Shown here: positions 1-11,147 of the stretch, in pieces
How the letters are laid out: every line of letters starts with the position of its first letter
Numbering within the stretch: position 1 is the first letter of the stretch
Origin: Eukaryota sp. TZLM1-RC
Lineage: Eukaryota; Metamonada: BaSk clade
Reading direction: 5' to 3'
DNA length: 64,000 bases
NCBI GenBank assembly: GCA_040285825.1
Contig: JAUPSS010000009.1
Coordinates: forward strand, 806,001-870,000
The notes under the pieces: model-generated
What the model saw: only the letters and a program-made list of their open reading frames with translations
Told to the model about the DNA's origin: nothing
Database searches by the model: none
Program-made: the position numbers and the translations under genes

Positions 1-162
1 AAGCATTGTTCTTTTCCAAATAAGGAACAAAATACAGTTTCATTGTTGATATTACAATAATTTACCAACAAAAGATTGAAAAGGATGGCATATAATCTTG
101 AATGTATTACACTTACAAATGGTCAACCTCCAACTAACCGCATTTTCTCTAAAAGAACTTGC

Positions 163-2143
163 TCAGATAATGTGTATCTGATCCACCATTAAACGACAAG
201 CTTTCTTGTAGTTGAACACATCATTATCTCTGGTTATTGACCTGGGGTAACGCAAGGAACCATGCAAAACATACTGATGGTTTGAGAAACGAATCGTATC
301 AGCAGGGTCTTTTTCCCAATTAACAAAGAGCTCATGATTGAATTGATCCGCCAAACACCATTGAACATCATAAGCAAATCCTTGGTCACCTACTTCAACC
401 ACAGTGCATTTTTGATCATTGACTACTTTGACGGTGACAATATCATCATATCTGGGATCAGAGAGGGCTAGTTTGAGCTTCATGATGTTTAAAAGCTTAT
501 CATCAGTGACTTGCACACATTCATGGTCACGCATCGATTCATCTTGTAGAAACGCAACATCAAAGAAACCATCATACCATACTTTAGATCCACCAGTTTC
601 ATAATAAAACAGGTCATCTTCAAGATCATATGCCTGCACTCCCTTGATGTCCTTGGTCACATACTCGAAATCTTGAATCGCTATGGGATGTATTGCTTCG
701 ACGAGATGAGTACAGCTTTTGTCAAAATCAAAGATGGGGTCATTGGTGGCTAGCTGTCTGGAATTAGAGACAAAGATCAACATACTTGTGATCAGTGTAG
801 GTACGAGACTCCCAACTTCCATCGTCTATTAGCACACGCCACTCAAGGACAAACTGATTACAAACATACCATTCAGATTCAAAGCTAAGGACTCTAGACT
901 CTAGACCAATCATTCCACTGTCCTTGTAAAGAAAGCAATTCATATCGTTGTAGTTTGTTACACCAGCTGGCACAGTGTTGGAAGGAGGAATCATTAAATC
1001 GAACGTAGTGTACATTGAAATAAATTCATCCTCATTTGGATCAAGAGCGTGCTTGTGACAAGGACCAAAATTATCCTGGTACACTTCATAAAGGTTTTCT
1101 GGGTCAAACCAGATTGTAAAGAAATTACTTTGATGTGTTGCCTTGAGAAAGTAGTGACCATTAGCATGATCGAACGCAATAAGCATCAGTTGAACAGAAT
1201 CACCATCACCAAAACGATGCTCATAACGAACGCTAGCTTGCTGGTGAGGTGGGCTTGCGATGTCTCGACACTGCCTATTGAAATCCAAGAGTGGATCATC
1301 AGCCTTGATCTTTCTATGATTACTATAAAATCTAAACAAACTTGTGGTTTCTATATCTGAAAGATTCCCAGCTACCGTTAGAGTAAAAAATTGTTAATTG
1401 TTGGACGAAACGATCATGAATGCAGTGTTCCAGTGTCACAGTGTCATTTCCAACAGCTCTTGTTGATCGGAAGAGAACACATTCAACGTCACCAACTGTC
1501 TTGGAGCCCACTTTTTCGGCATCATTTTCAGGAATAGCAAAAACCACAGCAGCACCGAGTTCCTGAAAGAGAAAAGACGTTTCAAGGCGAAGACAATAGT
1601 CTGAGACTGAACTATCACCCTTCAGGAGAGCATTTTCCTCTTCACTGTACCAGAGCTTTACATTGTTCACAGTTCGATAGTAAGTTCTCTTTTCACTGTC
1701 AAAGGCCACAGTTGCTGTAACGGTTTTATCACCAAATGATACATCGTACTCAAATTGAACCATCTGGTTTGAGTATTGACCACACTCAATCGATTCATTT
1801 CAACAAGCCCAGTCCAACTTTTTGTTCTTTTAACTGGTGCCGTTTTTTGACAAGTTGGGCATCTTTTGATGTGGTTTATGAGGTCCTTTCTCATATTAGG
1901 CCAGAAAAAGTCGCTTTTGGACAGTTTATGTAGACTGTCGTTTTTGCTGGGGTGGCATTGATGCTTCCATTTGGCTTCTTCTTGGATGCCAACACTCGAA
2001 GCCATTATTGGAGTTTGAGTATAGACCATGAAAACAACGAAACACGACAGCAATATCGATGCAAGAATGGATCCACACAAGAAACATTTCAAGCAGCAAC
2101 TGGACTGTTTCCTTTCATAGTTGGGAAAATAGGCTGAGGACAT
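163..2143 (-). CDS. Three-domain ependymin-like protein, left copy
   Basis: Three tandem domains of the ependymin-related type can be read on the minus strand. Domain 1 is at about 1790-1342, domain 2 at 1313-786 and domain 3 at 757-163. Each shows the family pattern: a cysteine near the start, a beta-strand run ending in an AFD-type motif, and a C-terminal GSWES-type segment. The domains are joined by two 28-nt GT-AG introns at 1314-1341 and 758-785, both phase 2, falling after the same His-Lys pair. Upstream, an open frame from 2143 gives a hydrophobic segment (residues 24-41), which could be a signal anchor, followed by an integrase-like zinc motif. That frame differs from domain 1, so the 5' exon structure is unresolved. 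Ependymin-related proteins are secreted or lysosomal lipid- and calcium-binding glycoproteins; that role is inferred from the family. The end of domain 3 differs from the right copy by a small change that shortens the C-terminus. Confidence 0.65.
1814..1963 (-). other. LTR-integrase-type zinc-binding motif inside the 5' ORF
   Basis: Residues 61-110 of the frame starting at 2143 show H-x2-H-x30-C-x2-C around a WPNMRKDL core and a CPTCQK end. This is the N-terminal HHCC zinc domain typical of Ty3/gypsy integrases. It lies between the membrane segment and the first ependymin domain, in both arms. It is either a retroelement remnant or an exonised fragment. Confidence 0.55.
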
Positions 2144-3728
2144 GAGCAGAAGAACTGGACATTATATCTGGATGATCATTAAGTATAATCATCAGTTCAG
2201 TGACATCTTGTGATTTCAAAAATAATAGTTGTTTCTGTTTTTCTTGTAATAGAACAAATTAAGAGACGATAGATGAGAGCCAATCAAAAAATGTCCTCAA
2301 AATGTTTCAGGTTTATGTTGATCAATGATCACGATTGTTATATAGTGTAGATTAAACATGGATTGGCAAACTCAATATGGAAACAATGTTGGCTCATAGC
2401 CATTTAGTAGATTAGATTAATAGTTCAGTATTACGTGATGCCACATCATCAGTGATTCAATTAGATTCTTGTTCTTTTATCTTTGTTTAATTCACACTCA
2501 TTTTGTATAAACCTCGTTTTTGAATTGTTTATTATGAAATCAATGCATGCGACCCCAACAACAAAGGATTTTACATTAGGTTAAATTTTTTTTGCAAATG
2601 AGTCTATTGTGTTCCACATCGTTTAAAGTAAGATTCTTCACAGAACTGGAGTGTTTGTGTCCACAAAATTAAAACAAAAACAAATATGGGGAAACTAAAT
2701 CAAATTTATCTCATTCTCTTATCCAATTTTCCGAATTTAAGACAATAATTTGTTTTTGCACTACTGAATAGAAATTGGTTATTAGAACCATACGGTGACA
2801 AATAACATTTTTTGTGACATATCCCTCATCGATATGGTATGTCATGATCAACACTATTGTTAACATTTTCATATTTCTTTCAGCAAATACCTTTTTTTAA
2901 CAAATATAATGTATAGTTTCGTCACAAACATCTAAATACCGAGTTATTGTATTATTGAAGAAAACAAAGTAAGCAATGGATGTCATTGATTTTCGCAGTA
3001 GTCATATCAATTTTTGATCAATAATCCTACATGATCAAACAATAGCGGAGTTGAAATTGATACAAACTAAAAACAGTTTCTGCTAACCATTGGAAATTTT
3101 TTGAATTCAATATTAAAATAGACCAATAGATAGGCATAAGTTCTTTTATACTTGCAAATTGCGAATTTTTTAATTTTCCAAGGAGATCTTGAAGTTACAA
3201 ACAATATATTGTAGAAGGAACTAATGGGCAGGATTTCGTACTGTATGTTCAAATCATTGGAATGAAGAAGATGAATTGTTTGATTAGAAAACTAAAGTGG
3301 TCTACTGTTCATCATTGTTATTTAGTTTCGTTTATTTATTTTATTATAAAGACAAGTTTTACTGTGGGACCTACATAATTGCAATAATTTATTGGTTCCA
3401 ATTTGGGTCTAGTTGGGAGGTCTAGCAACAAATTGCCAATTCAGTTATTCAGACCCCTGATTTTGTTTATCATAGTCTGTTTGATCTCAAAGTACCATAC
3501 AATTGGATTCAATTTGGATTGAAATTGGTTAGTTATACGCTCGTTTTAAGTAAAAAGGATTACAACCCTTTTCCAATTTTTCGAACGCCCTGGCACTAAC
3601 ATTAGTTTTGAAAATTGAGTAAAGGAAAAATTTCTCACTGATCAATTTTCATATTCATTTGATGACCAAAATGAAATCAAAAACAATTTGCAATCAATCG
3701 ACAATACTTGTATCTTCAACATTCAAGA
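2144..3728. other. Intergenic region between divergent ependymin-like and ubiquitin-ART genes
   Basis: No gene is seen. The sequence is AT-rich with only short open frames. It holds the 5' flanks of two divergently transcribed genes, so promoters for both must lie here. About 3000-3280 and 3540-3700 match the right arm in inverse orientation, while roughly 2530-2990 is poorly matched. The stretch at about 3661-3680 corresponds to the pre-insertion state of the retroelement target site in the right arm. Confidence 0.6.
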
Positions 3729-4759
3729 ATGAGTACTAACGTCATCAAAGGTGCTTTAGAGACAGTCTTCGGTCAAGCGCTTAGTACATCTTCAGATCCT
3801 GATGTAGTGGCTCCGATCACGTTCTTTGACTTACACCATCTTTCTCTTCAGTGTGGCGCAGTAGGAGATCGTAGCCCTGATCTCATCACGGATGCCGTAG
3901 GACGTGGGCCTCCTGCCTCTAGCAACAGGCATTCGTCCCGGATCTCCGAACCCGATGGTCTGAAAGTTAAAACTTTGACAGGAAAAATCATTCCAATTGA
4001 TTTGCAAGAACTAGACACCGTTGAATCACTTAAGTACAAAATTCAAGAACGGGAAGGTATCCCCCCAGATCAACAACGGCTGATTTTTGCTGGAAGGCAG
4101 CTCCAAGAGGACCAACTTCTATCATCTTGTGGTGTACAGAATAATTCAACAATTCACCTAGTTCTACGTCTCCGTGGTGGCAATGCTGAAGTAAGACCAT
4201 ATGGTTTTGATATGAACATTGTGGACTCTGCCTTTAGCTTTGACTTTACAAACTTAAAAGACGATGGTACCGTTTTCTATCGTGGAAAACACAGATACTA
4301 TCGCCCATATGGATGGAACAGAATTGCATTGAAAGTGAAAGACAAGTTCAATGATGGTAACGAATGGCTAGGTACCCAGGGACTACGAACAAAGTCCAAC
4401 GCCAATGAATGGCCAGTTTCGTACCATGGTACCGCACACAACAGCGCCAACACTATCGCAAATGATGGTTTCAATCTCTCAAAGGGGAGAAGATTTCTCT
4501 TTGGTCATGGTATACCCTCATCATTTTGTTGCTCATCCAAGGTGTTTACACAACTCCCGACGTTGAAGTAGCAGCACTGTACGCACCAACATATGAAGCT
4601 GATGGTCGACGCTTTAAGGTTGTATTGCAAAATAGAGTCAACCCAGCTTCTGACAGACTGATCATTATTTCCAAAAAGAAAACCAAAGTGGGTGAATATT
4701 GGGTGTCTAAAGATGATGTTGATGTACGTCCATATGGCTTGCTCATCAAGGAGGTATAG
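3729..4759 (+). CDS. Ubiquitin-like domain fused to ADP-ribosyltransferase-like domain, left copy
   Basis: Two exons (3729-4509 and 4542-4759) joined by a 32-nt intron encode 332 aa. Residues 1-75 are unassigned. Residues 76-151 align without gaps to ubiquitin and end in LRLRGG (146-151). The hydrophobic patch is kept (L83, I119, H143, V145, matching ubiquitin L8, I44, H68, V70), as are K6, K11, K27 and K29, but K33 and K48 are Arg and K63 is Asn. Residues about 155-332 look like a PARP/ART fold: YHGT (H233), a GFNLSKG segment, GVYTTPD (Y263) and an LQNRVNP strand. This spacing is typical of the H-Y-x class of NAD-dependent transferases found in protists and fungi. A ubiquitin protease could release the enzyme at the GG junction, or the enzyme could act on ubiquitin; both are inference. 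The start ATG at 3729 is shared with the right copy. Confidence 0.85.
4510..4541 (+). other. 32-nt spliceosomal intron in the ubiquitin-ART gene
   Basis: It starts GTATAC and ends CCAAG. Removing it joins GHG to VYTTPD in frame across the conserved ART tyrosine motif. The right copy has the same intron at 15707-15738 with a CCAG end. Confidence 0.85.
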
Positions 4760-5039
4760 TTCGTTGTAGTTTTTAACTAGAATTGTAAATAAATGATATA
4801 ACACAACAAACCATGTTTTGCTGGTTTTGCAATTATCATCTTGGGTTGTCAGAGTCTCCAGTGATAAGCTGTTTTGATGCTAAGGAGGCAGGACTTGAAC
4901 ATATAGAGCTTTATTTGTCTGAATAATATTTCGTTTGTTGTTGAAAAAAATTGATTTGGTGGAAAATGAATGGTTGTTCGCCATCTAGTATTTCTATTAA
5001 TGAACTTTTATTAAATCTACACACTTGGCAAAATCAACT

Positions 5040-5425
5040 CATATCTAATGGGGCGAAATTCATGGAACCAAAATTTCCTCTACAAAATCTTGATCTGCTT
5101 GTTGTCTAGCTAAAGCTTCTCTCATTCGATTGAAAAACCGAGGCAATCTATATGTAATGGCAAACTGAATCCAAGAACGCCATGAAAAGATATCAAATCC
5201 TTTAGTTGTTTTTTCTTGAACCATTTTGTGGAAATCATTCAAAACAGTTCCTGCTTCTAGTGAGAGTCTTCCGTTTGTCGAAAATGGGAAAGCAATAAAA
5301 GCAAGTGTTCTATTTCTATCAGTATTAGCTTCTTCGATATCTTTATCATATTTTCTATGTTTTTCTTAGCTTTAAATTCAAGAGCACTTACAGGATTGGG
5401 TATGCTGTTGTTCAAAGAAATGTAT
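5040..5425 (-). mobile_element. Non-LTR retroelement 3' tail (family 1), left arm
   Basis: Minus-strand frame encodes the last part of the family-1 protein (NDFHKMVQEKT, FDIFSWRSWIQFAI, RLPRFFNR, QQADQDFVEEIL), followed by the family 3' UTR. It is the inverse partner of about 14835-15200. The retroelement homology stops near 5425, where an oppositely oriented tail begins. Confidence 0.8.
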
Positions 5426-5429
5426 GTAA

Positions 5430-5950
5430 GAATAAGGCACCAGGTTCATCACTATTTGTCACCATTGTGACTCGACCAACTGAGTTATCAGCTGCTAAGG
5501 ATGCTTTTGTATCTAAAATCAGTATTAAATATTGAAGTTGACCATTTACCAAAAGCGACAAGATGTACTGTTTCGAGTGGTTTGTAACTCACCTGGGCAT
5601 GTAATCATGTATTCGGACCAAACATGGTGCAAAGAAGAGATATAAAGGCTTCATTAATACGAAAAATTCAGAACCCTTTCATTTCCTAAAAACAAAAACT
5701 GACAGAAATACTGTCACCAGATAAAATCGGTTCTGAAGACCGAGAAAATAGAAGATGATTGGATTTAATAACACTAAACGCATTGGTTGACTATGATTCC
5801 TTCGATGTTGCAAATTCAACTTTTGTTCAGAGAAGAAAATTAAATCATATAGATGTACTCACATTCAAAGCAAAAGAGAAAGACAAAAAATTTGAAAAAT
5901 TTGAAAAATACAAAGGTTGACTGATGTTGAAGAAACCGATACCAATAAAA
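5430..5950 (+). mobile_element. Degenerate non-LTR retroelement tail (family 1), opposite orientation
   Basis: Plus-strand fragments match the region around the zinc knuckle and C-terminal domain of the element at 16591-18549, for example SSLFVTIV near 5445 and TFVQRRKLN followed by TFKAKEKDKKFEK near 5815-5900. Frames are broken. It lies head to head with the tail at 5040-5425. Confidence 0.6.
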
Positions 5951-6069
5951 ATTGACTAACCTAAAATCTAAAAATCTAACCTATTGGTTCTGATTATATG
6001 AAGTGCTTTAGTTCAATAAAAATTGTTTTTTCACAATAGCTGTGCTTCACAAGAATTAATCATGCCATT

Positions 6070-6310
6070 AAGACCAAGTTTGTTCTTTTTTTAGAACTCT
6101 TAGGTCACAAGGTAGTATAATGAAGTATACAGATATATCGTATATATTCTACTTTTATATATACTTGTATACTTGCTGTACGTACTTGTTCAACAAGGTA
6201 TGTATATTATATATACGTAATAATATAATATAAATATAATATATAGGTGTGTATAATTGGGTGCGCACCGACTGAACAATTTGTCGCACCATTGCACCGC
6301 ACAACACTGA
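6070..6310 (+). repeat. Dispersed AT-rich repeat with CGCACC-rich end, copy A
   Basis: It shares an ordered set of blocks with about 43950-44170: TTAGAACTC, GGTCACAAGG, a GAAGTATAC box, a TTGTTCAA-AAGGTATG box, then GGTGCGCACCGACTGA and further GCACC motifs. The middle is nearly pure A/T, with TATATA runs at 6140-6245. It has no coding capacity. It ends just before a BTB gene remnant here, and just before an ART fragment in copy B. Confidence 0.6.
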
Positions 6311-6341
6311 ATTTATCAAAAATTCATCGCATTCATATTCA

Positions 6342-8346
6342 ATGTCAAATCGTCGAGCTCCAACCTGTGACGAGACGTTTTCCCATTTTGCTGTCTGTCG
6401 TCCTCCTTGGAAACACCGTCGTCAAGATTTCAGCTCACCATCTATATGTGAGTCATACAAATGCTGTCTCTCTTCTCTACACATCCTCACAGACCTCCGT
6501 AACACCCCTCATCTCCGTGACTACACCCTTCGATTCAAGGGCGAAGAGTTTCCTGTTCATCGTGCTCTTTTGGTACTCTACTCAAAGTACTATCACAAGC
6601 TCTTCACTCTCAATTGGGTAGATTCAGATGATTCTTCAAGCGATTACGACCATCTTCCCGTCTCTTAGTCCTCCCTCAAAATCTTCCTCGATTACTTTTA
6701 TGGAGAAAGTATCGAATTCACTCCTGAAACGTTTTATCATTTCAGGTACCTCTCATCCTTTTTCGAGGTAGATTCACTCAAGGAGGCTTGCGATCATGTC
6801 ATATCTGTTCACTTTCAATCCCCTGACTGGCTCCTTCCTGCTGTGGTCAATGCTGATGTTAATGAAGACCAAAAACTCTTAATAAAGATAGGTTCCTACA
6901 TTAACTCAACAATTTTGGAACCACTCTCTCTTTCTTTTGCCTCTCTCTTGCTTGGTAGAAGAGCAGCAAGCTGAATCTTTTTGGTTGGTGAGGTCTGTGG
7001 TTAGGTCTTGGAAGAAGAACAATTTGTCTGATTGTCAAGTGGAAAAGTTGCTTGATATGATTGACTCTGAGGAATTGAAGATTGAAGAACTTTATGAAGA
7101 TGTTTTTCTGTCTTTTTATCAGCAAAGTCAATTTAATGAATTTTGTTTGAATTTTCTATTAAACATTTCAAAAATAATTCACAAATTCCACCTAAATGGT
7201 TCTTTTGGGTTTTGAAAATGGCTAATGAAAAACAAATTCATTTAGAATTTTTATCATCTTTTTTAATTAATCAAAACCGTGAAGAAAATGTTTTGGAATT
7301 AAGTTTTGAATCTTTTAAAGTATTTCAGCAATTAAAAAGCAAAAAAATAGGCATTTGGTTATTAAATTGTTTGAAGTTGAATTGTTTTGATTGGAATATT
7401 GATCAATTTAGTGAATTTTTAATTGGTTTTGATTTAAACTTATTTAATCCAAATGAAATTCAAGAATTGTTCATTAAACCATTTAATTCAATTGAAAAGT
7501 TTGTTGTGGTTATAAGTAAGTTTAATAATGAAATTGTTGTCCCTTTATTAACTGAAAAATTTGAAAATACTATCAAAGAAAAATGTGAGCATTTTTCAAA
7601 AAAGCAATCAAATTTAAGTCAGGAATTAGCTGAAACAGTTCAAATGAATAGTCAATTAACCACCCAAATTCAAGAATTAGATCACAAACTGCAGTTTAAA
7701 AACCAAATAATTCAATCAAATTTATCATTAATTAAGGTTTGTGTGTGGGCTGATTCAAGTTTGCATAATGACATTACCGAAAAAATTCACAACAGCATTA
7801 TGCAAAATTAGCCTAATCTAAACGTACGAATTACCTCATCTAATGAACCAAAATTAAACAACATTAATAATTATGATGTTGTTTTGTATAATACTTATAA
7901 TTTAACCATTCAAGCCACATTACTCCAACAAATAGTAGAAGCTGGTAAAGGCTTAGTTTTGTTTAGTTGCTTTGGAAATCGTATTAAGGGTGATTTTAAA
8001 TATGGAGCATTCAAGGGTTTGAGTGGTTGGAAATCATTTGGCTCTTACATTGAACTTAAATTGAACCAACTCTAACCAGAGTGATTTAATCATGAAATCA
8101 GTAAACTCTTTTTCTTGTCAGTATTGTGCAAAATACACTTACATCAACCCTGAATTTGAATCAGTTGCTACCTTGAAAAATGGAGATCCTTTGGTGTTGA
8201 AGAGTAAATATAACAAAAGTAGAGTGGTGGATTTTGCATCAGTTGGTCATAGTACTGATAGAAGTAGTTCGGGGTGGAAAAGCTCCACAGATGGTCATTT
8301 ATTACTGGCAAATTCAATAGTTTGGGTTTCTGGAAGGGATGACTAA
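6342..8346 (+). pseudogene. Decayed BTB/BACK gene with coiled coil and a GATase-like C-terminus
   Basis: The BTB core is clear near 6500-6610 (LRDYTLRFKGEEFPVHRALLV, 6519 onward). A BACK-like region follows to about 7150, then an Ile/Asn-rich helical stretch with a coiled coil (about 7570-7720). The tail (about 7860-8340) has a VVLYNTYN strand and an EAGKGLVLFSCFG motif resembling the repeats of the secreted protein at 11148-14348. The frame is broken at least five times: TAG at 6666-6668, a shift near 6945, a shift near 7190, TAG at 7809-7811, and a shift near 8070. Homology continues straight across each break, so it was once one gene. BTB proteins usually serve as Cullin-3 adaptors; no function is claimed for this remnant. 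Confidence 0.7.
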
Positions 8347-8649
8347 TAAACTTGACATTTTTCTTTAGGTTTAATTTGAATTACTTCGTTTTTCCACATT
8401 TTTTGCATTGGTATATTCCAGCACATGATTAATCAAGCTTATTTATTGAAACTGCTGTTACTTCACTATTGAGTAGAACGTCGAAATCATGGCTAGGTGT
8501 CACTAGAACTGCTGGTGTGGATCGCTTGTATTTATTTGGAAGATCTATTTGGAAAAGAAAATTTAATTCTATCAAAAAGTGCAAGAAATATTCTTTATTG
8601 ATTGGAGAAAAAAATTTAATTTATTATTTGAATCAATAATGCCAGACAA
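8347..8649. other. Intergenic, nothing recognised
   Basis: AT-rich stretch between the BTB remnant and a retroelement tail. No frame of interest and no repeat that I could match elsewhere. Confidence 0.5.
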
Positions 8650-9235
8650 TTTTTTTATTTAACTTCCACACTTAACAAAATAAACTCATAACTAATGGGA
8701 CGAAATTCATTGAACCAAGATTTCCTCTTCAAAATCTTGATCTGCTTGTTGTCTAGCTAAAGCTTCTCTTATTCGATTGAAAAACCGAAGTATTCTATCA
8801 ATAATTGTTAATTGAATCCGAGAGTGCCAAAATAAGATATCAAATCTTCTCATTATATTTTTTGGAAATCATTTAAAGAGGTTCCAGCTTCTACTGATAG
8901 TCTTTCGTTTATAGAACATAGGAAAGCAATAAAAACAAGTTGTCTGTTTCTATCACCATTAGCTTCTTCAACATCTTTGTCATATTTTCTATGTATTTCT
9001 TTAGCTTTAAGTTCCAGAAAACCTACAAGATTCAATTGTCTTCTTTGAACCAAAGTGTCATTTGCAACATTACAGGAGACAAAGTCAACAACAGCTTCAG
9101 CGTTCTGAATCCAATCACAGTATACATCACCTCTATCATCAGAACCAAAATTATTCAATGACAGTGTTTCTTTCAGCAGAGGCTCTTTGATACACGAAAT
9201 TCTTGCAGTTTGATAAAGTGAATTCATTTAATCAA
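8650..9235 (-). mobile_element. Non-LTR retroelement 3' tail (family 1)
   Basis: The minus strand reads the family-1 C-terminal domain (ARISCIKEPLLKETLSLNNFG, DVYCDWIQNAEAVVDFVS, HRKYDKDVEEAN, SVEAGTSLNDF) and the 3' UTR. The copy is cut at its 5' end near 9235, has frameshifts near 8860, and lacks all of the reverse-transcriptase region. Confidence 0.8.
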
Positions 9236-9439
9236 TAATTTATCATTTTTGTATCATTTTTGTTCAATGTGTCTTGAACTGTTTGTGTTGCTACTGGGTT
9301 TCAGTTTCTAACGTATACTGACGAATTGCTGGTTGAAGATCTAAACAGCACTCCTTTCCTCGGATCCAATTTTGTTTTGCTTTTAAGAGACTCAATAGAT
9401 ATCTGCATAAGACAGAGGTTGTAAAGAAGTTAATACAAT

Positions 9440-9935
9440 ATAATGATGTGTTTATTGTTTATTGTTTTTTTTGGTAAACTTTTTTTTCAAGCCACACATT
9501 GTTGTGTTTGGAACATGTTTTCAAAAGTGCTTTTTTGGGATATAGGTTTAGTAAAGTGCGTTTTAGGGAGAAAATTCTATCATTTATTTACAATTCTAGT
9601 TCCTTTGCTTTTGAATTTGGCTGATGAAGCTGACAAAAATTTTCTGGGTGATAGCCGCGGTGATGTGTTAGTTCCCGGTCTTGATTGATCAATGATCATT
9701 ATTGACGTCAGACCTACTGATTTATCAAACAGCTCAATTAAAAAAAAGGCACCATCTTATAATTGACCTCTATGTAGAGTTGAAAAAGCGAAAATTATCA
9801 AATATGTTGAAAAAAATAAATAATCTGAATTCCAACTCACATACTCAATACTTTCTTTGTCCTTTTGCCTTTTCTGTATTTGAAACCTTGGGTGAAACTG
9901 CGTTATCTTTTATAAACGATTTTTAAGGTTTAAGA
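9440..9935 (+). mobile_element. Non-LTR retroelement tail (family 2)
   Basis: The fragment carries RGDVLVPGLD near 9655, MIIIDVRPTD near 9692, then EKAKIIKYVEK and LCPFAFSVFETLGETALSF. This is the restriction-endonuclease-like C-terminal domain of a second element family; a closer copy lies at 23980-24340. An in-frame TGA follows VPGLD, and other frame changes show it is dead. Confidence 0.65.
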
Positions 9936-10028
9936 AAAAAAAACAAAAAATGGTTTAAAAACAGTATTAAGAGAATTGAAAACATTTTATAGCAATCACG
10001 AACTCTACATGTTACATTTAAAGGTTTT

Positions 10029-10080
10029 TAAAGGTGATGTTGATTTACGTCCATATAGCTTCCTCATCCTGGAAGTACAG
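10029..10080 (+). pseudogene. Tiny 3' fragment of the ubiquitin-ART gene
   Basis: About 50 bases encode GDVDLRPYSFLILEV, matching the last 15 codons of the ART domain ([15 protein letters not shown]). The stop codon is replaced. Nothing else of the gene is nearby. This is the fourth trace of this gene in the window. Confidence 0.6.
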
Positions 10081-10179
10081 ATCGTCATTGCTTTTTAACA
10101 TAAGATAGACAATAATGTTTTTGTAGAACAATTATGTTTTGCATTATTGTAATTATTTCGTCATGTCCGAATCATATCG

Positions 10180-10747
10180 AGTATATTCCTTTTCAGAACC
10201 TTTGCTATCAAAAGTAATTCTCCATGACCCCAATACTGATAGTACGCGCTGCAACAGAACTTCTGTGGCTCTGACAAGAGGTTGGTTGTTCCCGGCTTAA
10301 ATGGTAGTATTACCATTTCAGATGCCATGTCCATAGACCCTTGTAATTCCTCTAACGAACATTTCATTAACTCAGATGTAAATAATCCTCTTTTTGCTGG
10401 CGAAAAAAATACAAAATTGCTAATTACAGAAGTATGCGAAAGCTATTTCTTTTGTCAATGAAAATTTTCATGTCCAATTGAATTTATATCCCTTTGTTAT
10501 TTCCTTGCTGAAATCTTTAGGTAAAGCTGCTATGGCTTTCCTCGAGGATTTTGATGTAGTTGTAAAAGAAAGAACTGGAAGAATTTTCAATGGTGTTCAC
10601 TGGCAAAACAGGATTGTATTTTCTATTTTTAAGGGAATTGTGAAAAAAATTTGTGATTCACTCTCTTCTTTTGGGAAATTTTCTGAATCTTCAGTTCTCA
10701 ATTGTTTTGATGTAGGGGAGGCAGATTTTGAGGATGTTGAGCTTTAG
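10180..10747 (+). mobile_element. Non-LTR retroelement tail (family 3)
   Basis: Broken frames carry a C-terminal nuclease-like domain: RGWLFP followed by NGSITISDAMS near 10285-10330, then LYPFVISLLKSLGKAAMAFLEDF (10481 onward), GVHWQNRIVFSIFKG and a TAG stop at 10745. It is related to, but distinct from, families 1 and 2. Fragments near 57.7 and 58.5 kb look similar. Confidence 0.55.
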
Positions 10748-11147
10748 TTGTGTATTTGATGATCTTTTTTCCTTATTCGATAAATACAGAATTCTTTCGT
10801 TTGCTTACTATTCCTGGTTTTGAACGTAATTGATTTAAATTATTGTGTGACTAAACCCGTTATTTGTAACCAGACAAGGTTGTTGTTTTCGTTCTAAGAG
10901 CTTTCAGATTCGATATCCAATAGAACTGTGAAATTCATCCAAAGTTTCAACATTTCTGAATGAAGAAGAAATTCAACAAAATTTGTGAGAAAAAGACAGT
11001 TTTTGTATCCAAAGTGTTTGGTGACATTTAAGAACAACTTTAGAAGATTCATCAAATTTGTTGTATTTCAACTTAATAATGGTAAGAATTCAAAGATGAA
11101 AAAGTCAATAATAAAAACAAAATTAATTGAAATCAAAACAATATAAA
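10748..11147. other. Intergenic, nothing recognised
   Basis: AT-rich sequence between a retroelement tail and the 3' end of the secreted repeat-protein gene. It presumably holds that gene's 3' UTR and polyadenylation signal. No coding frame is seen. Confidence 0.5.

Larger units (their letters stand above)
1..5425. repeat. Left arm of a large inverted duplication
   Basis: This stretch is repeated in inverse orientation at about 14835-22290. Matching landmarks in order are the ependymin-like exons (163-2143 against 20379-22162), a block near 3540-3640 against 18940-19040, the ubiquitin-ART gene (3729-4759 against 15489-16519), and the tail of a non-LTR retroelement (5040-5425 against 14835-15200). 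The arms are near identical in the genes and more diverged between them, where each has private indels. The arm continues past the left window edge, because position 1 still matches the far end of the right arm. The inner boundary falls inside retroelement sequence. Confidence 0.9.

Noticed and set aside
1790-2143. A 17-nt intron joining the membrane/zinc frame to ependymin domain 1
   Set aside because: It would be in frame, but it is much shorter than all supported introns (28-33 nt); left unresolved.
6666-7811. In-frame TAG codons in the BTB gene as a sign of stop-codon reassignment
   Set aside because: TAG ends several intact genes here (ubiquitin-ART, Bet1-like, the secreted protein), and the BTB gene also has frameshifts, so these are ordinary lesions.
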